NCBI RefSeq assembly: GCF_001691555.1 | Contig: NZ_MAYN01000006.1 | Span: forward strand, 98,153-162,152 | Length of the DNA stretch: 64,000 nucleotides | Source of the DNA: Pantoea eucrina | Lineage (GTDB): Bacteria; Pseudomonadota; Gammaproteobacteria; Enterobacterales; Enterobacteriaceae | Direction: 5' to 3' | Part shown: positions 11,225-23,692 of the stretch, in pieces | Numbering within the stretch: the first letter of the stretch is position 1 | How the letters are laid out: each line of letters opens with the position of its first letter | Program-made: the position numbers and the translations under genes | Notes under the pieces: generated by a model | What the model was told of the DNA's origin: nothing | What the model saw: the letters and a program-made list of their open reading frames with translations, nothing else | The model's database searches: none

Positions 11225-11252
11225 TAAAAAAGAGGAGCCAGGCTCCTCTTTT
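11225..11252 (-). terminator. bidirectional rho-independent terminator of betT
   Basis: AGAGGAGCC (11231-11239) pairs with GGCTCCTCT (11241-11249). On the minus strand it is followed by a run of T (11225-11230), which serves betT. On the plus strand four T follow. Confidence 0.85.
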
Positions 11253-11264
11253 GTCATGCCGTCA

Positions 11265-13259
11265 CTAACGCACAATGTGCAGGAAGTGCAGGTGCTTCTC
11301 ATACTGGTCGAGGATATCGTTGATGATCTGCTCCTGATTCCAGCCCATCACGTCATAATCCTGGCCGCCCTCTTTGAGGTAGACCACCGCACGGTAATAT
11401 TTCTGCTCTTCTGCCTTGTCGCTGGCTGACATACCCGCCAGCGCAAAAGCGGGCTGCAGATAGGGGCGCGCGCGGACTTCGTAAACGAAGTTCAGCTCCT
11501 GCCCCAGATCCACCTCAAACCGCACGCGATCGTCTTCATCGGCACGGGTATGCGACGGGGTGTTTTGCTTTGCCAGCTCCTGCTCGACCATCTCCATCGC
11601 CGGATAGATCACCTCAGTCATAAAGCGTTTCACCTGCGAGCGCTTCGGGAAATAGGCGATATTACGTAAACGACGCTGCCACGGAATCGGATTGCGCGCG
11701 GCCGTGGGCGCGATGGTCGCAATCTGCTTGCTGTCCCGCTTCCAGGCATCGATACGAAGCGCTTTAAGCAACCCGTACATCGACATCAGCAGAATGATGG
11801 CAAACGGCAGGGCGCTGGCGATAGTCACAACCTGCAGCGCTTTCATGCCGCCAGCTAACAGTAAGGTGATGGCTACGACGCCCATCAGCGCGGACCAGAA
11901 AATACGCTGCCAGACCGGCGTTTGATCGGTGCCCCCTGACGCGAGCGTATCCACCACCATCGCCCCGGAATCCGCGGACGTGACAAAAAAGACCACTACC
12001 ATGGCGACGGCAATGCAGGAGAGGGCAAAGCTGAAGGGAAAATGCTCCAGAAAATTAAACAGCGCGAGCGTTTGATCGCTCATCACCGTCTGCGCCAGAT
12101 CGGTGGCGCCATGCTGCATGATCATCCAGATTGCGCTGTTACCAAAGAAGGTCATCCAGAGCAGCGTAAAACCCGCCGGCACGAACAGCACGCCGGTGAC
12201 GAATTCACGGATGGTACGACCGCGCGATACGCGGGCGATAAACATGCCGACAAAGGGTGACCAGGCCAGCCACCAGCCCCAGTAGAACAGCGTCCAGCCG
12301 CCCAGCCACTTACTCGATTTAGGCTCATAGGCATAGAGGTTGAAGGTTTTTGTCACCAGCTCGGAAAGATAGCCGCCGGTATTCTCTACAAATGACTTCA
12401 GCAGCAGGACCGTTGGCCCCAGCGTGCCGACCAGGATCAGCAGCAGCACCGCCAGACCAAGGTTTATTTCCGATAAAATACGGATACCTTTGTCCAGTCC
12501 GGAGACAACGGACAGTGTCGCCAGGGCGGTGATCACCACAATCAGAATCACCTGCATGGTGGCGCTGACCGGTAAACCAAACAGATGATTGAGACCGGCG
12601 TTAACCTGCAGTACGCCGTAGCCCAGCGAGGTGGCCACACCCAGCACCGTACCAATCACCGCAAAAATATCCACGGCGTGGCCCATCCAGCCATAGATGC
12701 GGTTACCGATAATCGGATAGAGCGCTGAGCGCAGCGTCAGCGGTAATCCATGACGATAGCTAAAGAAGGCCAGGATGAGCGCCACAATCGCATATATCGA
12801 CCAGGCGTGCAGGCCCCAGTGGAAGAACGTGATACGCAACGCTTCCCGCGCCGCATTGACGGTTTCCGGCTCGCCTGACGGCGGTGCCATGTAGTGCATC
12901 ACCGGCTCAGCTACGCCGAAAAACATCAGGCCTATCCCCATGCCGGCAGAAAAAAGCATGGCAAACCAGGAGTGATAACTGAAATCGGGCTCAGCGTGAT
13001 CGGGCCCGAGTTTGATATCGCCATAGCGCGATATTCCCAGGTAGATCACGGTCAGCAAAATCAGCGCAACGGCGAGAATATAAAACCAGCTGGCATTGGC
13101 AAACAGCGACGTCTGCAGGGCGGTGAGCTGGGTATCCGCCTGTTCAGGAAAGAGCGCGGCAAAGGCGACCAGGATAAAAATCAGGGCGGCTGAAGTGAAA
13201 AAGACCGGTGGGTTAATCTGACTTCGCTTTTTTTGGATGTCCGTTTCTGATGTTGGCAT
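11265..13259 (-). CDS. betT: BCCT-family high-affinity choline transporter
   Basis: 664-residue transporter of the betaine/choline/carnitine family, with 12 membrane segments followed by a cytoplasmic C-terminal tail of about 150 residues, as in E. coli BetT (677), where the tail takes part in osmotic activation. Signature segments include GMGIGLMFFGVAEPVMHY (near residues 105-122) and FYWGWWLAWSPFVGMFIARV (near 320-340). It imports choline with protons for glycine betaine synthesis. betIBA is not adjacent, unlike in E. coli, so the gene may feed chromosomal enzymes. It is read in the same direction as the DUF2254 gene 90 bases upstream. Confidence 0.9.
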   Translation of the reverse strand: MPTSETDIQKKRSQINPPVFFTSAALIFILVAFAALFPEQADTQLTALQTSLFANASWFYILAVALILLTVIYLGISRYGDIKLGPDHAEPDFSYHSWFAMLFSAGMGIGLMFFGVAEPVMHYMAPPSGEPETVNAAREALRITFFHWGLHAWSIYAIVALILAFFSYRHGLPLTLRSALYPIIGNRIYGWMGHAVDIFAVIGTVLGVATSLGYGVLQVNAGLNHLFGLPVSATMQVILIVVITALATLSVVSGLDKGIRILSEINLGLAVLLLILVGTLGPTVLLLKSFVENTGGYLSELVTKTFNLYAYEPKSSKWLGGWTLFYWGWWLAWSPFVGMFIARVSRGRTIREFVTGVLFVPAGFTLLWMTFFGNSAIWMIMQHGATDLAQTVMSDQTLALFNFLEHFPFSFALSCIAVAMVVVFFVTSADSGAMVVDTLASGGTDQTPVWQRIFWSALMGVVAITLLLAGGMKALQVVTIASALPFAIILLMSMYGLLKALRIDAWKRDSKQIATIAPTAARNPIPWQRRLRNIAYFPKRSQVKRFMTEVIYPAMEMVEQELAKQNTPSHTRADEDDRVRFEVDLGQELNFVYEVRARPYLQPAFALAGMSASDKAEEQKYYRAVVYLKEGGQDYDVMGWNQEQIINDILDQYEKHLHFLHIVR

Positions 13260-13349
13260 AAGTATCCTGCATAACGTGAATGAAGACCAAATGTAACAAT
13301 CAGTATGAAAGAGTAAAAGCGAAACGCCAGCAGGTGCTTAAAAACCAGG

Positions 13350-14612
13350 CTAATCACAGGAGATTTTTTCCGGAAGCGCCCAGATGGCTGCACGCTCCAC
13401 GGCGGTTTTATCAGCTGCGCAGTTCATAGCCATGTTTGCGCGTGCCAATGCAAGCCTGGCATGGCGCTGTGCATCAGCGGCGTAACGATGCGGCGCAATC
13501 AGCGCCAGCGCCTGAAGCGATTTCTGCAGACGAATTTGTACCTCAGCCAGGCCTGCGCCATCGCGTCCGATGGCGGTGAACACATCATCAAACATATCGC
13601 TGATTTGGGCGGGCCGGATAAATATGCGCGGCCAGGCTACTTCATCAGAAGCCGGAGGAACAGGGTGGCCGAATAGCCTGACAGCCCGGCCAATGATATC
13701 TATGGCGGTGCCGGGATCGTTAACCGCGGGGGAAAGCGCGCGTGAGGCGATTTCTGCGAGCACGCAGAGGCCAAAGCGCGGGTCCTGCTCATAAGAGCGC
13801 TGCTCACCGATAGTAAATGCACTCTGCAGATGGTGCTGTTCTTCTTCGGACATCGGCTGGGTGCACCATAGCAGAGGCGATCCCGGATGAACAAAGCTGC
13901 CGGGCTGAGCAGCCAGATAGAGATGCACCTGCTGCGCGTCTGCCCGGTCGTTCAGCCGTTGCAAATCGATATGCTGCAGGTAACCAATACTCTCCGGCAG
14001 AAGCGGATGGGGTCGTGCCGCGGCGGGCAGATCACCCTGCCAGGCCGAGCCGCCCATACAGGGGTTCTGTAATCGTTCAGTCAGCGCCGCGCGGGTTGCC
14101 TGCTCGACACGCTGAGAGGTTTCGCCCAGGCTGCCAAAATTAGCGAGATGCTGGATCCAGCGCAGCAGGGTGATCACAATCATGGCGATCACCAGCAGCG
14201 TCACAAAGAACAGCACCACCCGCCCCTGTGTGCCGTATGCGCCCATACCCAGTGCGATGATCCCCACCAGGCTGTAGAGAAAGGAGCCAATGAACGTTGC
14301 CAGCACATTCTGCGTGGTGCGATCTTCCATCAGCAGACTGGTGGCACGCGGCGTCACGCTGCTGCTCGCGGAGTTATAGGCTGTCACCATGATATTCAGC
14401 GAAAACGTCGTCACTGCCAGCATACTGGAGGCGAGGATAGCCAAAATCTCATCCACGGCTTCACTGCCAATCAGGCCCGATACGGAGGCAGGAATAAACG
14501 GTTTCACCGCAATAGCCACCAGCGCGGTGATCACCGCCAGTACCGCAAACAGCGAGCTGCGAAACCAGAGCTGTTTAGTCAGCTGGCGCAGTAACCATTG
14601 TGTTTTGGACAT
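13350..14612 (-). CDS. DUF2254 membrane protein
   Basis: 420 residues. There are about four membrane segments in the first 155 residues (near 16-38, 55-78, 104-125 and 132-152), then a soluble C-terminal region. The segment FSLNIMVTAYNSASSSVTPRA (near 66-86) is the hallmark of DUF2254. The family is predicted to be inner-membrane and its function is unknown. It is divergent from the racemase gene with a 210-base intergenic region and lies upstream of betT on the same strand. Confidence 0.85.
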   Translation of the reverse strand: MSKTQWLLRQLTKQLWFRSSLFAVLAVITALVAIAVKPFIPASVSGLIGSEAVDEILAILASSMLAVTTFSLNIMVTAYNSASSSVTPRATSLLMEDRTTQNVLATFIGSFLYSLVGIIALGMGAYGTQGRVVLFFVTLLVIAMIVITLLRWIQHLANFGSLGETSQRVEQATRAALTERLQNPCMGGSAWQGDLPAAARPHPLLPESIGYLQHIDLQRLNDRADAQQVHLYLAAQPGSFVHPGSPLLWCTQPMSEEEQHHLQSAFTIGEQRSYEQDPRFGLCVLAEIASRALSPAVNDPGTAIDIIGRAVRLFGHPVPPASDEVAWPRIFIRPAQISDMFDDVFTAIGRDGAGLAEVQIRLQKSLQALALIAPHRYAADAQRHARLALARANMAMNCAADKTAVERAAIWALPEKISCD

Positions 14613-14822
14613 TGTATTCTCTGTTGTTATACACCGATCGTCAGGCGCACCTCAGCCGGCATCAGGAGGTTTGCTGCAGCACAGTCGGATAGCACTGATG
14701 ATCCTGGAAAAAGTGAGCCTGTGAATGACATCGTCGCTTTGAGTGTGCGATAAAACACCATAGTTGATATATACGCAGCGTGCATAACTGTCCGGCAGCG
14801 CAGAGAAGGAAAATCACAAACA

Positions 14823-15515
14823 ATGAAAACCATTGGTATTCTGGGCGGAATGTCTGCCGCCTCAACGCAAACCTACTATCGTCAGCTATGTGAGCTGACG
14901 CGCCAGCAGCTGGGTGGCCTGCACTCGCCGGAGCTGCTGATTCGATCGCTCGACTTTGCGCGTATTGAGCAGCTGCAGGCGAGCGGGCAGTGGGCGGCGG
15001 CCGGAAAGATCCTCAACGCAGAGGCGCACGCGCTGGCGCGCGGCGGCGCAGATTTTATCGTGCTGGCCACTAACACTATGCACAAACTGGCTGACATCAT
15101 GATGAAAGATGTCGCTATTCCGCTGCTGCATATCGCCGATGCTACCGCTGAGCGCATCGTAGCGTCGGGACTGCGCGCGCCGGGCCTGATCGCCACCGCC
15201 TTTACCATGGAGCAGCAGTTCTATCGTCAGCGGCTGGAAACGGCCGGGCTGCAGCCGCTTATCCCGGACAACGACGATCGCGCCAGAGTGCACCACATTA
15301 TTTATGATGAGTTGTGCAAAGATATCACCACGACAGCCAGCCGCGAGGCGTTTGAGCAGGTGGCTGAACGGCTGGTAGCGCAGGGCGCGGATTGCATGAT
15401 CCTCGGCTGTACCGAGGTCGGGATGCTGCTTAATCCGCGTAATGTGTCGGTTCCCGTCTTTGATACCACGCAGATCCACTGCGAAGCGGCGCTGGCGTTA
15501 GCGCTGGCCCCCTGA
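14823..15515 (+). CDS. aspartate/glutamate racemase, YgeA-like
   Basis: 230-residue two-domain racemase of the Asp/Glu racemase superfamily. The N-terminal active-site motif reads ATNTMH with Thr83 where most members have Cys (ACNT or PCNT), while the C-terminal motif ILGCTEVG keeps Cys196. This Thr/Cys pairing is as I recall for the E. coli L-Asp/Glu-specific racemase EcL-DER (YgeA), so the enzyme probably acts preferentially on L-amino acids. It is cytoplasmic and PLP-independent. Its last 18 bases overlap the 3' end of the convergent TetR gene. Confidence 0.85.
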   Translation: MKTIGILGGMSAASTQTYYRQLCELTRQQLGGLHSPELLIRSLDFARIEQLQASGQWAAAGKILNAEAHALARGGADFIVLATNTMHKLADIMMKDVAIPLLHIADATAERIVASGLRAPGLIATAFTMEQQFYRQRLETAGLQPLIPDNDDRARVHHIIYDELCKDITTTASREAFEQVAERLVAQGADCMILGCTEVGMLLNPRNVSVPVFDTTQIHCEAALALALAP

Positions 15516-16094
15516 AGCCGGCTGCAGCGCCAGCCGGATAAACGCGGTGATATCCATCATCGCCTGCCGATGCTTCTCTGCTGAGGGAGTGATGCTCAGC
15601 ACCTCAGCGTAACCATTGAGCATAGCGCTGAGCTGGCGGGTCACCCGGGCTGCATCAGCGGTGTGAAAGCGCTGCTGCTCCACTCCCTGCTGGATCATGC
15701 CGCCAATCAGTGCGCTCCAGCTGGCGATATTCTTTTCAGCGAGTGCGGCCCAGACCTCATTGTTCGCCGCCTTCTGCCAGAGTGAATCGTAGAGCTTCCA
15801 CGTTGCATCCACACTATTGGGCAGGTAAATCTCTGCCAGCCGGAGAAGCTGCTGTTCCGGTGCCAGTTCCTCAGCTTCGCGCGTGAACTGTGCGATCTCC
15901 TGCGCCATAAAGCGCTCAAGCGCCGCCAGCGAGAGCGCCTGCCAGTTACTGAAGTAGTGATAGATATGGCTGCGCGACAGGCCAAGTTGCTCGGTGACGT
16001 CACGGGTCGTGACGCCGGCAATGCCTTTTTCAATAAACAGCGCCACAGCGGTATCAAGAATACGGTGCTTTAACTCGTCGGTATTTTTCTTCAT
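15498..16094 (-). CDS. TetR/AcrR-family regulator
   Basis: 198 residues from MKKNTDELKHRIL; ATGs five and 25 codons upstream are possible. The N-terminal helix-turn-helix (TRDVTEQLGLSRSHIYHYFSNWQAL, near residues 27-51) is typical, and the C-terminal ligand-binding domain resembles TetR_C regulators of the BetI-related type. No target is certain. The nearest TetR-style palindromes are the tandem sites at 18397-18447, about 2.3 kb away, so a link is only a guess. It is convergent with the racemase, with an 18-base tail overlap. Confidence 0.85.
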   Translation of the reverse strand: MKKNTDELKHRILDTAVALFIEKGIAGVTTRDVTEQLGLSRSHIYHYFSNWQALSLAALERFMAQEIAQFTREAEELAPEQQLLRLAEIYLPNSVDATWKLYDSLWQKAANNEVWAALAEKNIASWSALIGGMIQQGVEQQRFHTADAARVTRQLSAMLNGYAEVLSITPSAEKHRQAMMDITAFIRLALQPASGGQR

Positions 16095-16372
16095 CTGTGC
16101 TTTTTGCATTCCGGCCACAATACAGGGCGCATGGTAGCAGATATATCGGCGATTACCGCGTTTAACCATTGGTGTGGTCTATAACAGCAATTGCTGAAGA
16201 TTGTGCCCGACAGGTCGATAACCCTGGTCCGCTGCTGCACAGATCAGCGTGCAGCAGCGGTCACTCACTGATGAGTTCTGATTGCGAACGGACCCTGCTT
16301 TTAGCCCTCTTTTAACCACACCAGGATGCGCAGTTTCAGTGCGCAACAGCTTACAGCAGGAAATATAAGAAT

Positions 16373-18328
16373 ATGTCTTTAATGAAGACGATGTTTAGCC
16401 GCGCCCGTTTTAACGCACGATCTCAGCCTTCAGATGGTCTCTTTCATTGCCAGAATCTGCCCGCCTCGCCGGGTGATATTGGTCTTTCCTCACGCGCGGC
16501 CGGGATTTTACTGACCTTTGTACCGCCGGAAGCGGACTTTTATCGCGTCAGCCAGGCCTGGCAACGTTTCAACTCAGCCGCCTTAACGGTCATTACGCTG
16601 TCATCCAACGGCGCATTGAGCGCCAGCGGTAAACACAGCACCTACTGTGAGGGTAACGGGCAGGAGGGCAGCTGGCTCTGGCTGCCTGATTCACTGGTCG
16701 CTGAACATGAAACGCATATTATCGATTTGCATCTGGAGGATACGCACAGCGTTACCGACCGTATCAGCGCCATCCAGCGCGACCTGGCCGCCCTTCAGCT
16801 GCGTATGCCGCTCTCTGCCGATCGCACCTTTGCCATGATCTACTGCGACGGCTTATCTGCCTCAGAAGGCTTTTTTATGCAGGCCTGGTATAACAGCGGC
16901 CGCTTTCCCTGTCTGGCCATCGGCGGTTCTGCAGGCGGGCGCGTGACGTTTGATGGTACGTGGATAGGGGCGGGTGGACGGGTGCTGCAGGGGAAAGCGG
17001 TGGTGGTGTTCTGCCGCATGGCGGCCGGTAAATCATTTGCGCCGTTCAAAAGCCAGAATTTTACGCCGCTGGATAAAAGCTGGCTGATTGCCGAGGCCGA
17101 TCCGCTGACGCGTACCGTGACCTCTGTCTTTACCGCTCAGGGACAGCAGCAGCCGTTCACTGCCGCACTGGCAGAGCAGCTTGGCTGCAGTGAACAGCAG
17201 CTGAGCCAGCGTCTGCAGGGGCTGACGTTTGCCGTTAGAGCAGGCGATGAATATTTCATACGCTCGGTTGCGAAAATTGAGGCCGGGCGCGTGCATTTCT
17301 TCTGCGATCTGGAATTTGGCGACCGCCTCTGGCTGATGCAGGAGCGCGACTTCAAAGCGACGACGCTGCAGGACTGGGAAAAGTTTGTCTCACGCCACGG
17401 CAAGCCCGCCGCTGTGATGATGAATGACTGCATTCTGCGGCGTCAGGGAAATCTGAACGCCCTGCAGAGCGCACATTTCTTTAAAGGCATTCCGGCGGCC
17501 GGGTTTTCCAGCTTTGGTGAAATCCTCGGCGTGCCGATTAATCAGACGCTCTCGGCGCTGATATTTTTCAACCGCGACGTGAAGGCGATGGCGCAGTTTC
17601 CGGTAGAGTATGCCGGATATGCCGCGCACTACGCACAGCGCGCGCTGCGCCGTTGGGAGGCGCTGAACGGTATTCAGACCCGGGTGCTGGGGCGCGTGGT
17701 CAGCTATCAGCAGGAGCTGGCGCCCATTGTACAGGCGCTTCCGGCGCTGGAAGCGGCGACGCACAGCCAGAGTGAAACGCTGAGCATGGCAGAGAATAGC
17801 ATCCGCGCAATCAGCGCCATTGCCAGCGAAAGTCAGCAGGCACAAAGTCAGCTGGGTGAAGGTCTGGACGATCTGGAGCGGATCTCTGATGGCATTAATG
17901 TTATCACGCACGGCATCAGCAACATCGCGTTTCAGACCAATATCCTGGCGCTGAACGCCGCCGTTGAGGCCGCACGCGCAGGCGAAGCAGGGCGCGGCTT
18001 TGCCGTGGTCGCCGGCGAGGTCCGGCGGCTGGCGCATTCGTCAAAAGAGCAGGCGGAAGCGACCGCCAGCAACATCAGCGACGCCGTCGGCACCATTTCC
18101 CGCATCCGCAGCGTGGCCAGCCATACGGTACAGACCGCCAGTGACATGGCCGATCGCAGCCTGCACGCGGCGGATGCTATCGCAGCCATGAGCCAGCAGA
18201 CGCGCAGTGAACGGGCTGATATTTCACAACAGCTGCAGAGCCTGCGCGCGATGACGGCCGGTATGGATGCGATGCAGGCCGCCGTTGACGAACTGAAAGT
18301 GCTGCAAAAGCTTTCGGCCGAACGTTAA
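16373..18328 (+). CDS. soluble chemoreceptor with FIST sensor domain
   Basis: 651 residues with no transmembrane segment. A FIST N-terminal domain (about residues 45-215, with [16 protein letters not shown] near 182-197) and a FIST C-terminal domain (about 235-375) are followed by a methyl-accepting signalling domain (about 400-640). The hairpin tip ([18 protein letters not shown] onward) lies at about 516-550. FIST domains are predicted to bind small ligands, perhaps amino acids. The protein should therefore be a cytoplasmic receptor acting with CheA/CheW. A hairpin follows the stop. It has no NWETF tail. The domain call is from motif reading, not a profile search. Confidence 0.85.
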   Translation: MSLMKTMFSRARFNARSQPSDGLFHCQNLPASPGDIGLSSRAAGILLTFVPPEADFYRVSQAWQRFNSAALTVITLSSNGALSASGKHSTYCEGNGQEGSWLWLPDSLVAEHETHIIDLHLEDTHSVTDRISAIQRDLAALQLRMPLSADRTFAMIYCDGLSASEGFFMQAWYNSGRFPCLAIGGSAGGRVTFDGTWIGAGGRVLQGKAVVVFCRMAAGKSFAPFKSQNFTPLDKSWLIAEADPLTRTVTSVFTAQGQQQPFTAALAEQLGCSEQQLSQRLQGLTFAVRAGDEYFIRSVAKIEAGRVHFFCDLEFGDRLWLMQERDFKATTLQDWEKFVSRHGKPAAVMMNDCILRRQGNLNALQSAHFFKGIPAAGFSSFGEILGVPINQTLSALIFFNRDVKAMAQFPVEYAGYAAHYAQRALRRWEALNGIQTRVLGRVVSYQQELAPIVQALPALEAATHSQSETLSMAENSIRAISAIASESQQAQSQLGEGLDDLERISDGINVITHGISNIAFQTNILALNAAVEAARAGEAGRGFAVVAGEVRRLAHSSKEQAEATASNISDAVGTISRIRSVASHTVQTASDMADRSLHAADAIAAMSQQTRSERADISQQLQSLRAMTAGMDAMQAAVDELKVLQKLSAER

Positions 18329-18340
18329 TCTGTCTTCCCC

Positions 18341-18362
18341 GGGCGCACGACTGGCTGCGCCC
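18341..18362 (+). terminator. hairpin after the FIST chemoreceptor gene
   Basis: GGGCGCA (18341-18347) pairs with TGCGCCC (18356-18362), 12 bases after the stop codon. The T-run is poor (GATTCTTCC), so termination strength is uncertain. Confidence 0.5.
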
Positions 18363-18396
18363 GATTCTTCCGGTTTCAGCCTGACAGCAGATTGAC

Positions 18397-18447
18397 TTTG
18401 AGCAGTTGCTCAAATAGACTCACCCTCAATTTGAGCAACCGCTCAAA
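18397..18447. promoter_or_regulatory. two tandem palindromic operators before the ABC-type membrane gene
   Basis: TTTGAGC-N4-GCTCAAA occurs twice, at 18397-18414 (spacer AGTT) and 18430-18447 (spacer AACC). The centres are 33 bases apart, close to three helical turns, and both lie within 75 bases of the start at 18472. The half-site pattern is typical of a TetR-family repressor. The cognate regulator is not identified. Confidence 0.75.
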
Positions 18448-18471
18448 TATTTAATAACCTCAGATGAATCT

Positions 18472-19365
18472 ATGAAAACCCTCAGTGCAAAACATCCTCA
18501 GCTGGCTCCGACAGGCGCGGCCGCCATGCTTAAAATGCTCGGAATGCGCCACATTAAAAAACTGATTATCACGCTCGGGCTGGTGATTGCCGAAAACGCA
18601 CTCTATCTGCTTTATCCGTTACTGGCGGGTTTTGCCGTCAACGCCATTCTGGCGGGTAACGCGCTGCATGCGGTGCTCTATGCCGTGATGGTACTGGTTA
18701 TGTGGCTGATTGGTGCCGCACGACGCAGCGTTGATACCCGCACCTTTGCCCGCATTTATGCAGAAATGGCCGTACCGGTGATCCTCGCTCAGCGGCGCGA
18801 AAACAATCGCGCCTCCATGGTGGCCGCCCGGGTGACGTTGTCACGTGAGTTTGTCGACTTTTTTGAAAAGCATCTGCCGGTGCTGATCACCTCAGTAGCC
18901 TCCATCGCTGGTGCTGCCGGTATGCTGCTGTTGATTGAGTTCTGGTCAGGCGTGGCATGCCTCGGCATTCTGCTGTTTTTTGCGCTGTTCCTGAAAGGAT
19001 TCACACGTAAGAATGAGCAGCTGTTTCTGCGCCTTAATAACCGGCTGGAAAAAGAGGTCGATATGGTGAGTCACGCGCCCGCCTCACCGCTGGTACGGCA
19101 CTATCGCGTCCTGGCCCGGCTGCGGATCTGCCTCTCCGATCGCGAAGCGTTCGGCTATCTGGCCATCGGCAGCGTAGCCGCACTGCTGTTTGGCAGCACC
19201 ATCCTGGTGATGAGCCTGAGAGGCGGCGTGGAGGCGGGGCACGTCTACTCTGTCATGACCTATATGTGGATGTTTGCCATGAGCCTTGATGACGCTCCTC
19301 AGCTGCTGGAAAAGTATTCTCAGCTGAAGGATATCGGACGCCGGGTAAACAGCGGTCAGGTCTGA
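18472..19365 (+). CDS. ABC transporter six-transmembrane domain protein without ATPase domain
   Basis: 297 residues with about six membrane segments spread through the sequence (for example near 32-50, 58-82, 138-160, 162-182, 225-245 and 255-275). It resembles the exporter-type ABC transmembrane domain family. No Walker A, signature or Walker B motif is present and no ATPase gene is adjacent, so how it would be energised is unknown. It may be a half-transporter using a partner elsewhere, or a repurposed membrane domain. Two palindromic operators lie immediately upstream. It is convergent with budR, only 4 bases apart. Confidence 0.75.
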   Translation: MKTLSAKHPQLAPTGAAAMLKMLGMRHIKKLIITLGLVIAENALYLLYPLLAGFAVNAILAGNALHAVLYAVMVLVMWLIGAARRSVDTRTFARIYAEMAVPVILAQRRENNRASMVAARVTLSREFVDFFEKHLPVLITSVASIAGAAGMLLLIEFWSGVACLGILLFFALFLKGFTRKNEQLFLRLNNRLEKEVDMVSHAPASPLVRHYRVLARLRICLSDREAFGYLAIGSVAALLFGSTILVMSLRGGVEAGHVYSVMTYMWMFAMSLDDAPQLLEKYSQLKDIGRRVNSGQV

Positions 19366-19369
19366 TCCG

Positions 19370-20251
19370 TCACTCTTCGCTGACCAGGCTCAGCAGATGC
19401 AGCACGCTTCTGCTGGGGTGATTACGCCGCCAGGCAAACGCGATATCCGTAAACAGCGTATTGTTTTCGATCTCGCAAAACCGCAGCTGCGGATTACTGA
19501 TGCAGCAGAGTGAGGCGGGCACCAGCGCAATGCCGCTGCCGGCCGCGACCATGCCCAGCGAAGAGGCGATCTGCGGGGCCTGCTGAAAGCGACTGGCGCA
19601 AAAGCCGGCGCGCAGGCAGGTACTGACAATCAGCTCATAGAGGCTGGGCGCCACCTCGCGCGGAAACATAATCAGCGTCTCTTCCGCCAGCTGCGTCAGC
19701 GCCAGGCTTGCCTGCTGGCTCAGCGCATGCCCGGCCGGCAGCGCAATCATCATACGTTCAGTCGCGATAACCCGCAGATTGAAGGCTTTGCTGCTTTCGC
19801 ACGGCAGGCGGATAAACGCGGCATCCAGCAGGCCGTCACGCAGATCCTGCATCAGCAGCGCCATATTCTCTTCGCGGGTGATAAGCTCCATCGCCGGATA
19901 GCGCGCTCTGAAGCGCCCGATAAGTTCAAACACCGGCGAGCCAAACGCAACGGAGCTGGCAAAACCCAGCGACATCTGACCGCTCATTCCCCGCGCCACG
20001 CCGCGCGCTTTCTCCAGCGCGTGGTCTGCCAGCTGCACAATCTGCAGCGCATCGGGCAAAAATGCGCGCCCCGCTTCCGTCAGCTCAACACCGCGCGTCA
20101 GGCGCTTCAGCAGCGGCGTCCCTATCTCATGCTCCAGACGCTGGATCTGCTGACTTAACGGTGGCTGAGAAATACCGAGCATCTCAGCTGCACGGGTAAA
20201 GTGCAGCGTTTCGGCAACGGCAACAAAATAACGCAGATGGCGCAGTTCCAT
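19370..20251 (-). CDS. budR: LysR-family regulator of the butanediol operon
   Basis: 293-residue LysR-type regulator. The N-terminal helix-turn-helix (MELRHLRYFVAVAETLHFTRAAEMLGISQPPLSQQ..., about residues 1-60) and the effector-binding domain are complete. It is transcribed divergently from budABC with a 104-base gap, the arrangement seen for budR/alsR, where the protein activates the acetoin/butanediol pathway in response to acetate and low pH. The intergenic region holds an inverted repeat suited to LysR binding. Confidence 0.88.
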   Translation of the reverse strand: MELRHLRYFVAVAETLHFTRAAEMLGISQPPLSQQIQRLEHEIGTPLLKRLTRGVELTEAGRAFLPDALQIVQLADHALEKARGVARGMSGQMSLGFASSVAFGSPVFELIGRFRARYPAMELITREENMALLMQDLRDGLLDAAFIRLPCESSKAFNLRVIATERMMIALPAGHALSQQASLALTQLAEETLIMFPREVAPSLYELIVSTCLRAGFCASRFQQAPQIASSLGMVAAGSGIALVPASLCCISNPQLRFCEIENNTLFTDIAFAWRRNHPSRSVLHLLSLVSEE

Positions 20252-20265
20252 ATTAAAAACGTCTC

Positions 20266-20311
20266 AAAGCTGACAGCTTTCGCTATTGGATTCTGTGAGC
20301 AGGCTGGCTCA
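20266..20311. promoter_or_regulatory. budR/budA control region with LysR-type inverted repeats
   Basis: AAAGCT-GAC-AGCTTT (20266-20280) is a perfect 15-bp palindrome, and TGAGC-N6-GCTCA (20296-20311) is a second, weaker one. Both lie between the divergent starts and are likely BudR recognition and activation sites. Confidence 0.55.
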
Positions 20312-20355
20312 TTCTGATATTAACACGGCTTAACTATCAGTTTGCGAGGCAGTAA

Positions 20356-21138
20356 ATGTATGATTTTGTATCTGGTTGTTCATGTGAAGAACAGCTCAGG
20401 AAAACCGCTGATCAGCTGGCCAGTCAATCAGCAGAAAAGGTTATCTATCAGACCTCGCTGATGAGCGCACTGCTGCACGGCGTCTACGACGGCACGACGA
20501 CCGTTGCCCGACTACTGGAGAAGGGCGACTTTGGTCTCGGCACCTTTAATCAGCTTGATGGTGAACTGGTCGCCTTTGATCGCCAGGTCTGGCAGCTACG
20601 TGCTGACGGCAGCGCCCGCCCGGCCCATCCGGATCAGCAATCCCCGTTTGCGGTCATGACCTTTTTTACCCCGGAACATCAGCACCATTTCAGCGAAAAA
20701 AGCAGTCGTGAAGAGGTGCACCGCGTCATCGACAGCGTGATTACCTCGGATAATCATTTTTGCGCGCTGCGTATCAGCGGCGACTTTGTTTCGGTTCAGA
20801 CGCGCACCGTGCCCTGCCAGTGCCGCCCCTATCGTTCAATGCCTGACGTACTGGGCAATCAGCCCACATTTGATTTTCGTCAGCGCACCGGCGAACTGAT
20901 CGGTTTTCGCACGCCGCAGTATATGCAGGGCATCAATGTCGCGGGCTATCACGAGCATTTTATTACCGATGACCGACAGGGCGGTGGCCACATTCTCGAC
21001 TATGTGCTGGCGCAGGGCACGCTGACCTTTGGCGCAATCAGCAAACTGGTGATCGACTTACCGCAGGATCGCGACTTTCTGCAGGCCAACCTGACCCCTG
21101 ACAACCTGGATGAAGCTATCCGCTCCGTTGAAAGTTAA
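20356..21138 (+). CDS. budA: alpha-acetolactate decarboxylase
   Basis: 260 residues, matching Klebsiella/Enterobacter BudA (about 259). It decarboxylates (S)-2-acetolactate to (R)-acetoin. A Zn-binding histidine pair is visible in YHEHFI near residues 197-202, and [12 protein letters not shown] (near 147-158) carries another family motif. First gene of budABC; budB starts 11 bases after its stop. Confidence 0.94.
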   Translation: MYDFVSGCSCEEQLRKTADQLASQSAEKVIYQTSLMSALLHGVYDGTTTVARLLEKGDFGLGTFNQLDGELVAFDRQVWQLRADGSARPAHPDQQSPFAVMTFFTPEHQHHFSEKSSREEVHRVIDSVITSDNHFCALRISGDFVSVQTRTVPCQCRPYRSMPDVLGNQPTFDFRQRTGELIGFRTPQYMQGINVAGYHEHFITDDRQGGGHILDYVLAQGTLTFGAISKLVIDLPQDRDFLQANLTPDNLDEAIRSVES

Positions 21139-21149
21139 TAACCGAGGTA

Positions 21150-23628
<2,479 letters not shown>

Positions 23629-23642
23629 GGCCAGGGAGGCGT

Positions 23643-23667
23643 CGCGCCGTGCGGCACTGACGGCGCG
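23643..23667. terminator. hairpin between the convergent budC and EAL genes
   Basis: CGCGCCGT (23643-23650) pairs with ACGGCGCG (23660-23667) in the 64-base convergent gap. It has no strong T-run on either strand. Confidence 0.5.
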
Positions 23668-23692
23668 GCGCTCCCTTCTATGCGCGACTCAC

